A stretch of DNA of 64,000 bases from Acetobacteraceae bacterium (GTDB lineage: Bacteria > Pseudomonadota > Alphaproteobacteria > Acetobacterales > Acetobacteraceae). Position numbers and translations under genes: made by a program. This document shows, in pieces, positions 48,375 through 56,900 of this stretch. Below the pieces are notes generated by a model, which did no database searches, was not told where the DNA came from, and worked only from the letters and a program-made list of their open reading frames with translations. Position 1 is the first letter of the stretch; the number at the start of each line of letters is the position of its first letter. The stretch covers positions 62,001 to 126,000 of the forward strand of contig JARLIM010000021.1 of assembly GCA_031291725.1 (NCBI GenBank), in the 5' to 3' direction.

Positions 48375-48653
48375 TCAGCGGAAACGTGATGTCCGCTGCG
48401 CTTGGCTGGCTTGCCAAATCCGAAAGCGCAGGATGCCGTAAGCCAGCAGCCCGGCACCGACGGCAATCGGAATCAGCACCATCGCGAACCAGAACGCGAA
48501 GGTCGCCAATACGCCTGCCCCGGCGATAACGGCCAGCAGCAGCGCCACTTTCAGCACCTTGTTGCCCAGCGGCGAGCCCGGCGGCGACATGAATTCGCCG
48601 TCTGGTGTCATGTCCAACTGCACGATCACGGTCTTTGTCCGATCCTGTTCCAT
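48375..48653 (-). CDS. Small membrane protein, 92 residues
   Basis: An unknown protein with a polar N-terminus (MEQDRTKTVIVQLDMTPDGE), a PPGSPLGNK turn, two close TM segments (about 34-50 and 53-75) and a basic tail rich in Arg/Gln. The frame is open much further upstream, but only as antisense to the SDR genes. It is convergent with the LLM gene, seven bases apart. The hairpin-like TM pair resembles several uncharacterised alphaproteobacterial inner-membrane proteins. Confidence 0.6.
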   Translation of the reverse strand: MEQDRTKTVIVQLDMTPDGEFMSPPGSPLGNKVLKVALLLAVIAGAGVLATFAFWFAMVLIPIAVGAGLLAYGILRFRIWQASQAQRTSRFR

Positions 48654-48752
48654 GATGAGAGATTGGTCCCTGCCCTCTGTCGGTTCAATGCGCGTGCGGG
48701 TTAAGCTGTATTCACAATGGCCGAACCAGAGCCAAAACAGAAGGAAATGCCG

Positions 48753-49538
48753 ATGATCACCGGAGCCAAAACCCATCTTCCCGTCGATCTCACCGGTCTG
48801 CGCGTGGCGATCACCGGCGCTGCGGGCGGAATCGGCCGCGTGATGGCGGACAGCTTTGCCGCCTGCGGGGCGCATGTGTTCATCTCCGACGTCGATCAGG
48901 CAGCGCTCCTGGAGGGGCCGCATAAGGGCATCTTCGCCGATGCGGGCGACTCGGCGGCGATGGAAGGCTTTGTCGATACGGCGGTGGCTGAACTCGGCGG
49001 GCTGGATGTGCTGATCAACAATGCCGGCATCGCGGGCCCCACCAAGCGGGTGGAGGAGTGCACGCCGGAGGAGGTGGAGGAGACGTTGCGCGTCGATCTG
49101 GCCTCGATGTTCAGCACGGCGCGACGGGCGATTCCGGCGCTGCGGGCCTCGGGCGGTGGCGCGATCGTCAATCTGTCTTCGGCGGCGGGCCGTTTCGGCT
49201 TTCAGCTGCGCTCGCCCTATGCGGCGGCGAAATGGGGGGTGATCGGCTTCACCAAGACGTTGGCCATCGAACTCGGGCCGGACAGCATTCGCGTCAACGC
49301 CATCCTGCCCGGTCTGGTCGATGGCCCGCGCATTCGCCGGGTGATCAAGGCCAAGGCGGATGCGGCGGGGATCGGCGAGAATGCGCAGACCGAAAAGGCC
49401 GTCGCCACCGCCTCGCTGCGCTGCTTCGTCACACAGAACGACATCAGCAACATGGCGCTGTATCTGTGCAGCCCATTCGGCGCCACGATCAGCGGGCAGG
49501 CGATGGCGGTGGATGGCGATTTGCAGGTGCTGATCTAG
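48753..49538 (+). CDS. Short-chain dehydrogenase/reductase, tandem copy 1
   Basis: A 261-residue classical SDR. Cofactor motif TGAAGGIG, NNAG at about 97-100, and the active site serine/tyrosine/lysine in NLSSAAG and YAAAKWG are all present. AAGGAA precedes ATG 48753; ATG 48747 is an alternative. It shares about 78% identity with the next gene by my ungapped hand count, with every active-site block identical. The substrate is unknown; similar proteins act on sugar alcohols or hydroxyacids. Confidence 0.88.
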   Translation: MITGAKTHLPVDLTGLRVAITGAAGGIGRVMADSFAACGAHVFISDVDQAALLEGPHKGIFADAGDSAAMEGFVDTAVAELGGLDVLINNAGIAGPTKRVEECTPEEVEETLRVDLASMFSTARRAIPALRASGGGAIVNLSSAAGRFGFQLRSPYAAAKWGVIGFTKTLAIELGPDSIRVNAILPGLVDGPRIRRVIKAKADAAGIGENAQTEKAVATASLRCFVTQNDISNMALYLCSPFGATISGQAMAVDGDLQVLI

Positions 49539-49592
49539 CAGACGGCTCACGCAACGCCCGACCACGACACCAAAACAAAGAGGAAACCACCC

Positions 49593-50378
49593 ATGATCAC
49601 CGGCGCCACAACCCATCTTCCCGTTGACCTGACCGGATTGCGCGTGGCGATCACCGGGGCGGCGGGGGGCATTGGCCGCGTGATGGCCGACAGCTTCGCC
49701 GCGTGTGGCGCCACGGTGTTCGTCTCCGACATCAGTGCCGAGATGCTGGCCGATTGTCCGCATCAGGGCATGTTGGCCGATGCGGGCAATGCGGCGCAGA
49801 TGGAAGGCTTCGTCGATGCGGCGGTGGATTATCTCGGCGGGCTGGACGTGCTGATCAACAATGCCGGCATCGCGGGCCCCACCAAGCGGGTGGAGGAGGT
49901 GACGCCGGAGGAGCTCGATCCGGTGTTGCAGGTGGATCTGGCGGCGATGTTCCACACCTGCCGGCGGGCGATTCCGGCGCTGCGGGCCTCGGGCGGCGGG
50001 TCGATCATCAATCTGTCGTCGTCTGCCGGGAAATTCGGCTTCCCGCTGCGCTCGCCCTATGCGGCGGCGAAATGGGGGGTGATCGGCTTCACCAAGACGC
50101 TGGCCATCGAACTCGGGCCGGATGGCATTCGCGTCAACGCGCTGCTGCCGGGGGCGGTGGATGGGCCGCGCATTCGCCGGGTGATCGCCGCCAAAGCCGC
50201 AGCCGGGGGCGTGGGGGAGAATGCGCAGACCGACAAACTGCTCAGCGTCTCCTCGCTGCGCTGCTTCGTCACGCAACACGACATCACCAACATGGCGCTG
50301 TATCTGGCAAGCCCGTTCGGGGCGACGATCAGCGGTCAGGCGATCTCGATCGATGCGGATAAGCAGCAATTGGTCTGA
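49593..50378 (+). CDS. Short-chain dehydrogenase/reductase, tandem copy 2
   Basis: A 261-residue paralogue of the preceding SDR with the same start MITGA.THLPVDLTGLRV, same length and the same catalytic blocks (TGAAGGIG, NNAGIAGPTKRVEE, YAAAKWGVIGFTKTLAIELGP in pieces). Differences gather at 41-70, 110-125 and the C-terminal substrate cap (200-225), as expected if substrate use diverged after duplication. AGAGGAAA precedes the ATG. It is followed 15 bases later by a DMT exporter. Confidence 0.88.
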   Translation: MITGATTHLPVDLTGLRVAITGAAGGIGRVMADSFAACGATVFVSDISAEMLADCPHQGMLADAGNAAQMEGFVDAAVDYLGGLDVLINNAGIAGPTKRVEEVTPEELDPVLQVDLAAMFHTCRRAIPALRASGGGSIINLSSSAGKFGFPLRSPYAAAKWGVIGFTKTLAIELGPDGIRVNALLPGAVDGPRIRRVIAAKAAAGGVGENAQTDKLLSVSSLRCFVTQHDITNMALYLASPFGATISGQAISIDADKQQLV

Positions 50379-50393
50379 CCCGGAAGCACGCGC

Positions 50394-51278
50394 ATGCGCC
50401 CGTTGCATCTGGTGTTGGCCCTGGCGTTGATTTTCATCTGGGGCTTCAACTTCGTCGTCATCCATGAGGGGCTGCGCGAGATTCCGCCGATCACGCTGTG
50501 CGTGATCCGCTTCCTGCTGGCGGCATTTCCGGCGGTGTTCTTCATCCGCAAGCCGGACGTGCCGTGGCGGGTGATCATCGCCTACGGCATGACGATGTTC
50601 GTGCTGCAATTCGCCTTCCTGTTCGGCGGCATGTCGCTGGGCATTTCGCCGGGCCTGTCCTCGATCGCGCTGCAATTGCATGTCTTCGTGACGATGTTGC
50701 TGGCCGTGCTGCTGCTCGGCGAGCGGCCAAACGCCGCGCAGATTGCCGGGGCGTTGCTCGCCTTGGGCGGCATGGCGCTGATCGGGCTGCATCTGGGCGG
50801 CGAGGTGTCTCTGCCCGGCCTTGCGGGCGTGCTGCTGGCGGCAGTCGCGTGGGGGGTGGCGAATGTGATGGTCAAGCGGATGGGGCGGATCGATATGTTC
50901 GCGCTGGTGGTCTGGGGCAGCCTCGTCGCCCCGCTGCCGCTGTTCGGGCTGGCCCTGGCGGTGGAAGGCCCGGACCGGATGTGGGCGGCGGTGACGGGGA
51001 TGACGTGGCTGGGGGCGGGAGCTGCGGCCTATATCGTCTATCCGGTGACGCTGTTCGGCTTCTCGTTCTGGGGCTGGCTGCTGGCGCGCTATCCGGCGGC
51101 GACGGTGGTGCCGTTGACGCTGCTGGTGCCGATTGTGGGCATCGGCTCGTCGGCGATCGTGTTGGGCGAGAAGTTGCAGGGCTGGAAAATCACCGCCGCC
51201 CTGCTGGTGATGGCCGGGCTGTGCATCAACATGTTCGGGCCGGGATGGGCCGCGCGGTTCAGTTGGAAGCGTGGCTGA
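50394..51278 (+). CDS. EamA/DMT-family transporter
   Basis: A 294-residue inner-membrane protein with ten TM segments in two EamA repeats (about 5-135 and 145-285). IFIWGFNFVVIHEGL and IALQLHVFVTMLLAVLLLGERP in repeat one, and LTLLVPIVGIGSSAIVLGEKLQ in repeat two, are typical. Such proteins export amino acids or other metabolites. It probably forms an operon with the two SDR genes. Its last 20 bases overlap the end of a small minus-strand gene. Confidence 0.88.
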   Translation: MRPLHLVLALALIFIWGFNFVVIHEGLREIPPITLCVIRFLLAAFPAVFFIRKPDVPWRVIIAYGMTMFVLQFAFLFGGMSLGISPGLSSIALQLHVFVTMLLAVLLLGERPNAAQIAGALLALGGMALIGLHLGGEVSLPGLAGVLLAAVAWGVANVMVKRMGRIDMFALVVWGSLVAPLPLFGLALAVEGPDRMWAAVTGMTWLGAGAAAYIVYPVTLFGFSFWGWLLARYPAATVVPLTLLVPIVGIGSSAIVLGEKLQGWKITAALLVMAGLCINMFGPGWAARFSWKRG

Positions 51279-51405
51279 CCAGATAGAGCAGACCGACCAG
51301 AAACACCCCCAGGCCGAGGCTTGCCGCGATCAGCTTACGCTCCAGCGACAGATGCGACGGGGCGGAGACATGTTCGATCGACACAGGATGCGTGGTCTGG
51401 GACAT
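51259..51405 (-). CDS. Small single-TM membrane protein, 48 residues
   Basis: A predicted protein MSQTTHPVSIEH... with one C-terminal TM (about 25-44, LIAASLGLGVFLVGLLYLV). GGAAG lies about seven bases before ATG 51405; an open frame reaches 51465 without a better site. It overlaps the 3' end of the convergent DMT gene by 20 bases. I recognise no family; a regulatory or accessory microprotein is possible. Confidence 0.45.
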   Translation of the reverse strand: MSQTTHPVSIEHVSAPSHLSLERKLIAASLGLGVFLVGLLYLVSHASN

Positions 51406-51533
51406 CTCAAAACTTCCGACGGCGCGATGGATGTGAATTGGCAGAAACACCATTCCACAGCGCATTTATACAAAACGCGATGCCGGATCGTCAATTGAAT
51501 TCAGAGTCACACGAATTAATCACGTGAATTGTG

Positions 51534-52532
51534 TCAACCGCCTTCGCCACTCCAGCGCACCTGCGCGATGTCGTCCACCCCTGCCGCCAACATCGCCAGC
51601 CGATCGAAGCCGAGCGCGATCCCCGCACAGGCGGGCATGTCTGGCAGCAGGGCGAGCAGATCGTCATCCATCGCCCAATCCGGTCCGCCATAGAGCGCGT
51701 GGCGGCGCTGGCGGTCGTCGATGAAGCGGGCGCGTTGTTCAACGGAATCAGTCAGTTCCACGAAGGCGTTGGTGAGTTCCAGGCCGCAGACATACAGCTC
51801 GAACCGCTCCGCCACCCGCGCATCCGCCGGATCGCGACGCGCCAGCGCGGCTTGGGCGGCGGGCCAATGGGTGAGGAAACTGGGGCGGGATTGGCCAAGT
51901 TCGGGCTCCACACGCTCCAGCAGCAGGCGGAAGAACAGATCCTCCCAACTCTCGCCATCGCGCAGCCGCGTGCCCGCCTGGGCGGCAAGCGCCACCGGAT
52001 CGTGAGCGGTGGCGAGCACATCCGCCCCCACCCAGCGCGCGAATGCCTCGGCGACGGTGATGCGCTCGAATTCACGCAAATCGCAGGTAATTCCCCGACA
52101 TGTCACCACCGGCGGCAGCGTGGCGCGCAGCAGGGCCTCGGTCTCGTCCATCAGGGCGGACATCGAGGCACCGGGGCGATACCATTCCAGCATGGTGAAC
52201 TCGGCGGCGTGCCGGTCGCTGCCCTCCTCGTTGCGCCAGACGCGGGCGAGTTGGAAGATCGGGCCGGAGCCGCTGGCGAGCAGCTTTTTCATCGCGAATT
52301 CCGGGCTGGTGTGCAGCCACAGCGTCTCGCGCGCGCCATGCGGCGAGAGGCGTTCGGTGCGGAAGGGGCGCAGATGCACCTCCTCGCCCGGCGTGCGCAC
52401 GGCGTAATCCGTCTCCACTTCCAGATAGCCGCGCGCGTCGAAAAACGCCCGCACCTGCCGGTTCAACAGCGCCCGCCTGCGCAGGGCCGGCAGCTTGTCG
52501 GCAAGGCGATGCGGTTGCCAGCGGCGTGTCAC
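51534..52532 (-). CDS. epmA: EF-P lysyltransferase EpmA (GenX/PoxA-like)
   Basis: A 332-residue class II lysyl-tRNA synthetase core without the N-terminal anticodon-binding domain. It joins (R)-beta-lysine to elongation factor P. Motif 2 is FQLARVWRNEEGSDRHAAEFTMLEWY and motif 3 is GIALGFDRLAMLAAG. The start is GTG 52532, overlapping the phzF stop (GTGA). epmB and efp lie about 1 kb away on the other strand, completing the modification set. Confidence 0.93.
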   Translation of the reverse strand: MTRRWQPHRLADKLPALRRRALLNRQVRAFFDARGYLEVETDYAVRTPGEEVHLRPFRTERLSPHGARETLWLHTSPEFAMKKLLASGSGPIFQLARVWRNEEGSDRHAAEFTMLEWYRPGASMSALMDETEALLRATLPPVVTCRGITCDLREFERITVAEAFARWVGADVLATAHDPVALAAQAGTRLRDGESWEDLFFRLLLERVEPELGQSRPSFLTHWPAAQAALARRDPADARVAERFELYVCGLELTNAFVELTDSVEQRARFIDDRQRRHALYGGPDWAMDDDLLALLPDMPACAGIALGFDRLAMLAAGVDDIAQVRWSGEGG

Positions 52533-53392
52533 GGCAGGCGCAGGAAATTGCCGTCCGCGATCACGGTCGCCTCGCCATAGATGGCCACGCGCACCACCTT
52601 TTCGGCCTCGTCACGCCGGATTTCGGCGAAAATCTCGCTCGGGCGGCCCATTTCCACGCCCTGATGGATGATCATATGCGTGGCGTCGCAATCCATGCTG
52701 CCCGCCAGCGCGGCGGCGGCGGAGCCGGTGGCGGGGTCTTCGACGATGCCCATCTTCGGGGCGAACATGCGGGCATGGATTTCCATTGTGGTGCCTTCGC
52801 GCCCGGTGATGGCGAACACATAGACCGCGCGATTCGCCCACAGCGCCTCGGTGAAGCCTTTCCAGCGTTCGGCGATCAGATGGCAGCCCGCCACATCCTC
52901 GCGGCTTTCGACTTCGACGAACATGAACGGCGTGCCGTAACCGGCCTGCCAGGGCGTGCCCACCAAGCGGTCGCGCTTGAGGCCCAGCGCATCGGCGAAC
53001 ACCACCGGCATGACAGTATGAGGCCGTTGCTCGGCCGGGCCATCCATGAACAGCGTGGCCCCCACATCGCCGAGCACCACGCGCACCGGCCCCACACCTT
53101 CCTCCAGCACGATCTCCGCCAGCCCCTCGGTGCGGCCGAGATGCTTGAGCACGACGGCGGTGCCGATGGTGGGATGGCCTGCGAAAGGCAGTTCGCTCGC
53201 CGGGGTGAAGATGCGCACCGCGAATGTGCCAGGGGCCGAACCGGGGGTGACGAAACTGGTCTCGGCGATGTTCAGTTCGCGCGCAATCGCCTGCATCTGT
53301 CGGCCATCGAGCCCGGCAGCATCCGGGAAGACGGCGAGTTGGTTGCCCGCGAAGGGGGCATCGGTGAATACGTCGGCGAGCAGGTAGCGCAT
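52529..53392 (-). CDS. PhzF-family isomerase-like protein
   Basis: A 287-residue two-domain protein of the PhzF/diaminopimelate-epimerase fold. Marks are VFTDAPFAGNQLAVF, the catalytic glutamate in LNIAETSFV, FTPASELPFAGHPTIGTA and VEDPATGSAAAALAG. GGAG precedes ATG 53392. It is translationally coupled to epmA and divergent from epmB (47-bp spacer). Most PhzF relatives have no assigned substrate; a role beside EF-P lysylation is suggested only by position. Confidence 0.88.
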   Translation of the reverse strand: MRYLLADVFTDAPFAGNQLAVFPDAAGLDGRQMQAIARELNIAETSFVTPGSAPGTFAVRIFTPASELPFAGHPTIGTAVVLKHLGRTEGLAEIVLEEGVGPVRVVLGDVGATLFMDGPAEQRPHTVMPVVFADALGLKRDRLVGTPWQAGYGTPFMFVEVESREDVAGCHLIAERWKGFTEALWANRAVYVFAITGREGTTMEIHARMFAPKMGIVEDPATGSAAAALAGSMDCDATHMIIHQGVEMGRPSEIFAEIRRDEAEKVVRVAIYGEATVIADGNFLRLP

Positions 53393-53439
53393 ATCAGGCT
53401 CCGTTTGATCCTCGGCATCGTGTTGTTTAAAGCAGCGCG

Positions 53440-54477
53440 ATGACACAGGAGAACACGCTACGCGACGCCGATGCGCTGGTCAGCGCCGGGCTTGTCATGC
53501 CTGATCAGCGCGATGCAATCGCCGCTGTCGAGGCGCGCTATGCCGTGGCGATCCCGCCTGCGCTGGCCGCCCTGATCGATGACCCCGCAGGCCCGATCGG
53601 GCGGCAATTCATCCCCTCGCCGGAGGAATTGCGCACCGCACCGCATGAGAGCGGCGATCCGATTGCCGACGATGCGCTCTCGCCGGTGAAAGGCATCGTG
53701 CATCGCTATGCCGACCGCGCACTGCTCAAGCCGCTGCTGATCTGCCCGACCTATTGCCGCTTCTGTTTCCGCCGTGAGCATGTCGGCCCCGATGGCGGTT
53801 TGCTGACGGAGGCCGAGTTGCAGGCCGCCTATGAGTGGCTGCGCGCGCATCCGGCAATCACCGAGGTGATTCTGACCGGCGGCGATCCGCTGATGCTCTC
53901 CGCGCGCAGACTTGGGGCGATCATCGCGGCACTCTCGGCCATCGCGCATGTGGAGACGATCCGCATTCACACCCGCGTGCCGGTGGCAGCGCCCGAGATG
54001 ATCACGCCGGAATTGGTGGCAGCGCTCAGAACGGATCGCGCGATGTGGGTGGTGCTGCACAGCAATTGCGCCGACGAGATCACGCCCGCCGCCCGCGCGG
54101 CCTTGCGCCGCATTCAGGCCGAGGCGATTCCGGTGCTCGGCCAGTCGGTGCTGTTGCGCGGCGTCAATGACAGCGAGGCGGCGCTGGAGGCGTTGTTTCG
54201 CGCGATGATCCGCGCACGGGTGAAGCCGTATTATCTGCATCAGCTCGACTCAGCCCCCGGCACGTCGCGCTTTCATGTGCCGATTGCCGAAGGTCAGGCG
54301 TTGCTGCGCGGGCTACGCGGACGGGTGACCGGGCTGGCGTGGCCGACCTACGTGCTTGATATTCCCGGCGGCGTTGGCAAAGTGCCCCTCAGCCCCGGCT
54401 ATCTTGACCCGGATGACCATGTACGCGACCCAGCCGGGCGCAGGCATCAGCTTGCCGTGCCGATCGGCTCGGTTTAG
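53440..54477 (+). CDS. epmB: EF-P (R)-beta-lysine-forming aminomutase EpmB
   Basis: A 345-residue radical-SAM, PLP-dependent lysine 2,3-aminomutase-family enzyme that converts lysine to (R)-beta-lysine for EpmA. The cluster cysteines are C102, C106 and C109 (CPTYCRFC); KPYYLHQLDSAPGTSRFH is typical and the PLP lysine is probably K314 in DIPGGVGKVP. Length matches EpmB more than catabolic KamA (over 400 residues). It is followed by efp after 61 bases. Confidence 0.92.
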   Translation: MTQENTLRDADALVSAGLVMPDQRDAIAAVEARYAVAIPPALAALIDDPAGPIGRQFIPSPEELRTAPHESGDPIADDALSPVKGIVHRYADRALLKPLLICPTYCRFCFRREHVGPDGGLLTEAELQAAYEWLRAHPAITEVILTGGDPLMLSARRLGAIIAALSAIAHVETIRIHTRVPVAAPEMITPELVAALRTDRAMWVVLHSNCADEITPAARAALRRIQAEAIPVLGQSVLLRGVNDSEAALEALFRAMIRARVKPYYLHQLDSAPGTSRFHVPIAEGQALLRGLRGRVTGLAWPTYVLDIPGGVGKVPLSPGYLDPDDHVRDPAGRRHQLAVPIGSV

Positions 54478-54538
54478 ACACCGCCTCCGTTCTTTGACCC
54501 GCAGGCGCATTGGCGCCAGAAGCCCGAGAGATGACACC

Positions 54539-55105
54539 ATGAAGCAGCAGGCAAACCTGATCCGCGCAGGCCAGGTTCTTGACCACGACGGCCAACGTTG
54601 GACCGTGCTCAAGCAGCAGATCATCACGCCGGGCAAGGGTGGTGCCTTTATTCAGGTCGAGATGCGCAACCTGAAGACCGGCAACAAGACCAACGAGCGT
54701 TGGCGCACCGCCGACACGGTGGAGCGTCTGGAAACCTCGCAGCAGATCTACACCTATTCCTACACCGATGGCGACAATCTGGTGTTCATGGACCCGGCCA
54801 CCTTCGAGCAGGTGCATCTGCCGGCTGAACTGTTGGGCGAGGCCGTGGCCTTCCTGCAGGACAACATGGAAGTGGAAGTCGATTTCGTGGAAACCGACGC
54901 GGTGGCCGTGCATCTGCCGCCGCATGTGGTGCTGCAGATCGTCGAAGCCGACCCGGTGACGAAGGGCCAGACGGTGTCGTCGTCCTACAAGCCGGCGAAG
55001 TTGGAAAACGGCCTGAAATGCATGGTGCCGCCCTTCATCGAGAGCGGCGAGAAGATCGTCGTCCGCACCGAGGACATCACCTACGTCGAACGCTTCAAGG
55101 GCTGA
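54539..55105 (+). CDS. efp: Elongation factor P
   Basis: Relieves ribosome stalling at polyproline. It is 188 residues with the three beta-barrel domains. The modified lysine is K33 in ITPGKGGAF, the lysine type that fits EpmA/EpmB chemistry. GAGAG lies about nine bases before the ATG; the frame is open upstream but overlaps epmB. Ala/Pro-rich substrates are common in this window (E2, E1 beta and the OmpA-like protein at 56.2 kb). Confidence 0.96.
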   Translation: MKQQANLIRAGQVLDHDGQRWTVLKQQIITPGKGGAFIQVEMRNLKTGNKTNERWRTADTVERLETSQQIYTYSYTDGDNLVFMDPATFEQVHLPAELLGEAVAFLQDNMEVEVDFVETDAVAVHLPPHVVLQIVEADPVTKGQTVSSSYKPAKLENGLKCMVPPFIESGEKIVVRTEDITYVERFKG

Positions 55106-55128
55106 GCCCCTTTCGTTATTGCCCTTAG

Positions 55129-55227
55129 CCGTCATTGCGGGGAACGCCGTGACGAAGCACTCCATCGAATCACCCGTTCAGCCGATGTTTCGATGGCGTG
55201 CTTCGTCGTTCCTCCCCGCAATGACGG
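55129..55227. repeat. Long palindromic intergenic repeat, CCGTCATTGC family (copy 3)
   Basis: Perfect 15-base outer arms CCGTCATTGCGGGGA (55129-55143) and TCCCCGCAATGACGG (55213-55227) enclose further inverted segments (TGACGAAGCAC with GTGCTTCGTC; CCATCGAA with TTCGATGG). The whole 99 bp folds as one interrupted hairpin between efp and suhB. Its outer arms match the cores at 51-123 and 29191-29248. Confidence 0.85.
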
Positions 55228-55264
55228 CAAGAGGGACAAGACGACCTAAACCAGGACACCCACC

Positions 55265-56095
55265 ATGGCCCTCCGCCTCTCCCCCCATATGACGGTGATG
55301 CAGAACGCAGCGCAGAAGGCCGCCAAGCGGCTGCTGCGCGATTTTGCCGAAGTGGAGCAGCTGCAGGTCAGCGTGAAAGGTCCGGGCGATTTCGTCTCCC
55401 AGGCCGACATCCGCGCCGAGCAATCGATCAAGGAGGAACTGGCCAAGGCACGGCCGGGTTACGCCTTCCTGATGGAGGAAAGCGGCAGCGAAGGCAGTGA
55501 CAACTGGGCGTGGCGTTGGGTGATCGATCCGCTCGACGGCACGACGAACTTCCTGCACGGCATTCCGCATTGGGCGATCTCCATCGGCCTCGAACGCCGC
55601 CTGCCGGATGGCACGTCGGAAATCGCCGCCGGGATGATCTACAATCCGTGCAATGCGGAAATGTTCTGGGCCGAAAAGGGCGCGGGGGCCTTTCTCAATG
55701 AGCGTCGCCTGCGGGTGTCGGCACGGCGCAATCTGAACGAGGCGGTGTTTGCCACCGGCATTCCGTTCGCCGCCGTCTCCAACGCCAACCGCCTCGCCTT
55801 CGCCCGCACCTTGGGCACGCTGATGCCGCAAGTGGCGGGCATTCGCCGCTTCGGTGCGGCAGCGCTCGACCTCGCCTGGGTGGCGGCGGGTCGCTATGAC
55901 GGGTTCTGGGAACTGGGTCTGAAGCCGTGGGACACCACGGCCGGGCTGCTGCTGGTGCGCGAAGCGGGCGGCTATGCCACCGATCCGCAGAATGGCGAGC
56001 CGCGCGAGACCGGCCATGTGGTGGCGGCCAACCCGACGATGCACCCGCTGCTGACTGCCGCCGTGCTCGACGGTCTGACCGCCAGCGGCCGGTAA
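55265..56095 (+). CDS. suhB: Inositol monophosphatase family protein (SuhB-like)
   Basis: A 276-residue Mg-dependent phosphatase. Metal ligands are E71 (MEESGS) and D88/D91 in WVIDPLDGTTNF; the second site reads WDTTAGLLLVREAGG, with TT where many members have AA/xA. It hydrolyses inositol 1-phosphate or a related phosphoester; the E. coli homologue also affects rRNA transcription. AGGA precedes the ATG, just after the long palindrome. Confidence 0.93.
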   Translation: MALRLSPHMTVMQNAAQKAAKRLLRDFAEVEQLQVSVKGPGDFVSQADIRAEQSIKEELAKARPGYAFLMEESGSEGSDNWAWRWVIDPLDGTTNFLHGIPHWAISIGLERRLPDGTSEIAAGMIYNPCNAEMFWAEKGAGAFLNERRLRVSARRNLNEAVFATGIPFAAVSNANRLAFARTLGTLMPQVAGIRRFGAAALDLAWVAAGRYDGFWELGLKPWDTTAGLLLVREAGGYATDPQNGEPRETGHVVAANPTMHPLLTAAVLDGLTASGR

Positions 56096-56158
56096 GATAC
56101 AAAGGTTTAAGCATTCCCCCCGGTTCCCCAAGGCCGTTGATTCGGCTAGGGTCGGGTT

Positions 56159-56863
56159 ATGCATATTCGAGTGATTTTCTTCGCTAGCCTGATCTGCTTC
56201 CCGGCGCTGGCGCAGGTGAGTGTGGATGGCCGTGCGCTGGAGCAACTGGCCCCGGCGCAACCTGCCGCAAGCCAGCCCGCCAAGCCGACCAAGCCAGCCA
56301 CGCAAGCTGCCACAGTGGCGAAACCCGCAGCGCCCTCCACCGCGCAGCGCCCGCCCGTGCCGCCGGTGGCGACGACCACCCCGCCCTATGCCACGCTGCC
56401 ACCGCCGATTGCCGTGCCGACCCGTCCGGCCGCCATCGCGGCCCAACCGCCGGTGACGGCGGATGCGCCGACCTCCGTCGAGCGCCGGAAAGATGGTCTG
56501 CGCGTGGTGTTCGGCGCCGGTCGGAGCGATTTGAATGCGGCCAGTGCGGCGGAGATTGAGCATTTGGTGCAGGGCGACCAGTCCACCGCCCCCACGCCTG
56601 ACAGTGCGAGTTACACCGTCACCTCCTTCGCGCCGGGCACACCCGAAGACGCTTCCACACCGCGCCGCCTATCGCTGTCCCGCGCTTTGGCTGTACGCTC
56701 GGCCCTGATGGCCAAGGGGGTGGCGTCGGTGCGCATCTATGTTCGCGCCCTCGGCCCCAGCTCCGCGGGCTTTGCCGATGGCCCGGCCGATCGCGCCGAT
56801 ATTGTCGTGACGGCCAATCCGGTGCCGCCCGCCGCAAGCCTGCCTGCTGCTTCTTCCCGCTAA
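56159..56863 (+). CDS. Secreted Pro/Ala-rich protein with C-terminal OmpA-like domain
   Basis: A 234-residue protein with a signal peptide (about 1-18, FFASLICFPALAQ). A low-complexity Ala/Pro/Thr stretch (about 30-105) could span the periplasm. A C-terminal OmpA/MotB-like fold (about 110-225) includes SLSRALAVRSALMAKGVASVRIYVRALG and a final RADIVV in place of the usual RRVEI. It begins an apparent operon with a MotA/TolQ-like and a MotB-like gene. A peptidoglycan-contacting accessory part of that motor is the simplest idea, unproven. Confidence 0.7.
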   Translation: MHIRVIFFASLICFPALAQVSVDGRALEQLAPAQPAASQPAKPTKPATQAATVAKPAAPSTAQRPPVPPVATTTPPYATLPPPIAVPTRPAAIAAQPPVTADAPTSVERRKDGLRVVFGAGRSDLNAASAAEIEHLVQGDQSTAPTPDSASYTVTSFAPGTPEDASTPRRLSLSRALAVRSALMAKGVASVRIYVRALGPSSAGFADGPADRADIVVTANPVPPAASLPAASSR

Positions 56864-56900
56864 GCCGATGCCATTGACCCAAGATGAACGGGAGCCACGC

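Noticed and set aside
48654-50792. Extension of the small minus-strand gene at 48375-48653 into an 805-residue protein
   Set aside because: The extra 700 residues are antisense to two clear SDR genes; only the last 92 residues look like a real membrane protein.
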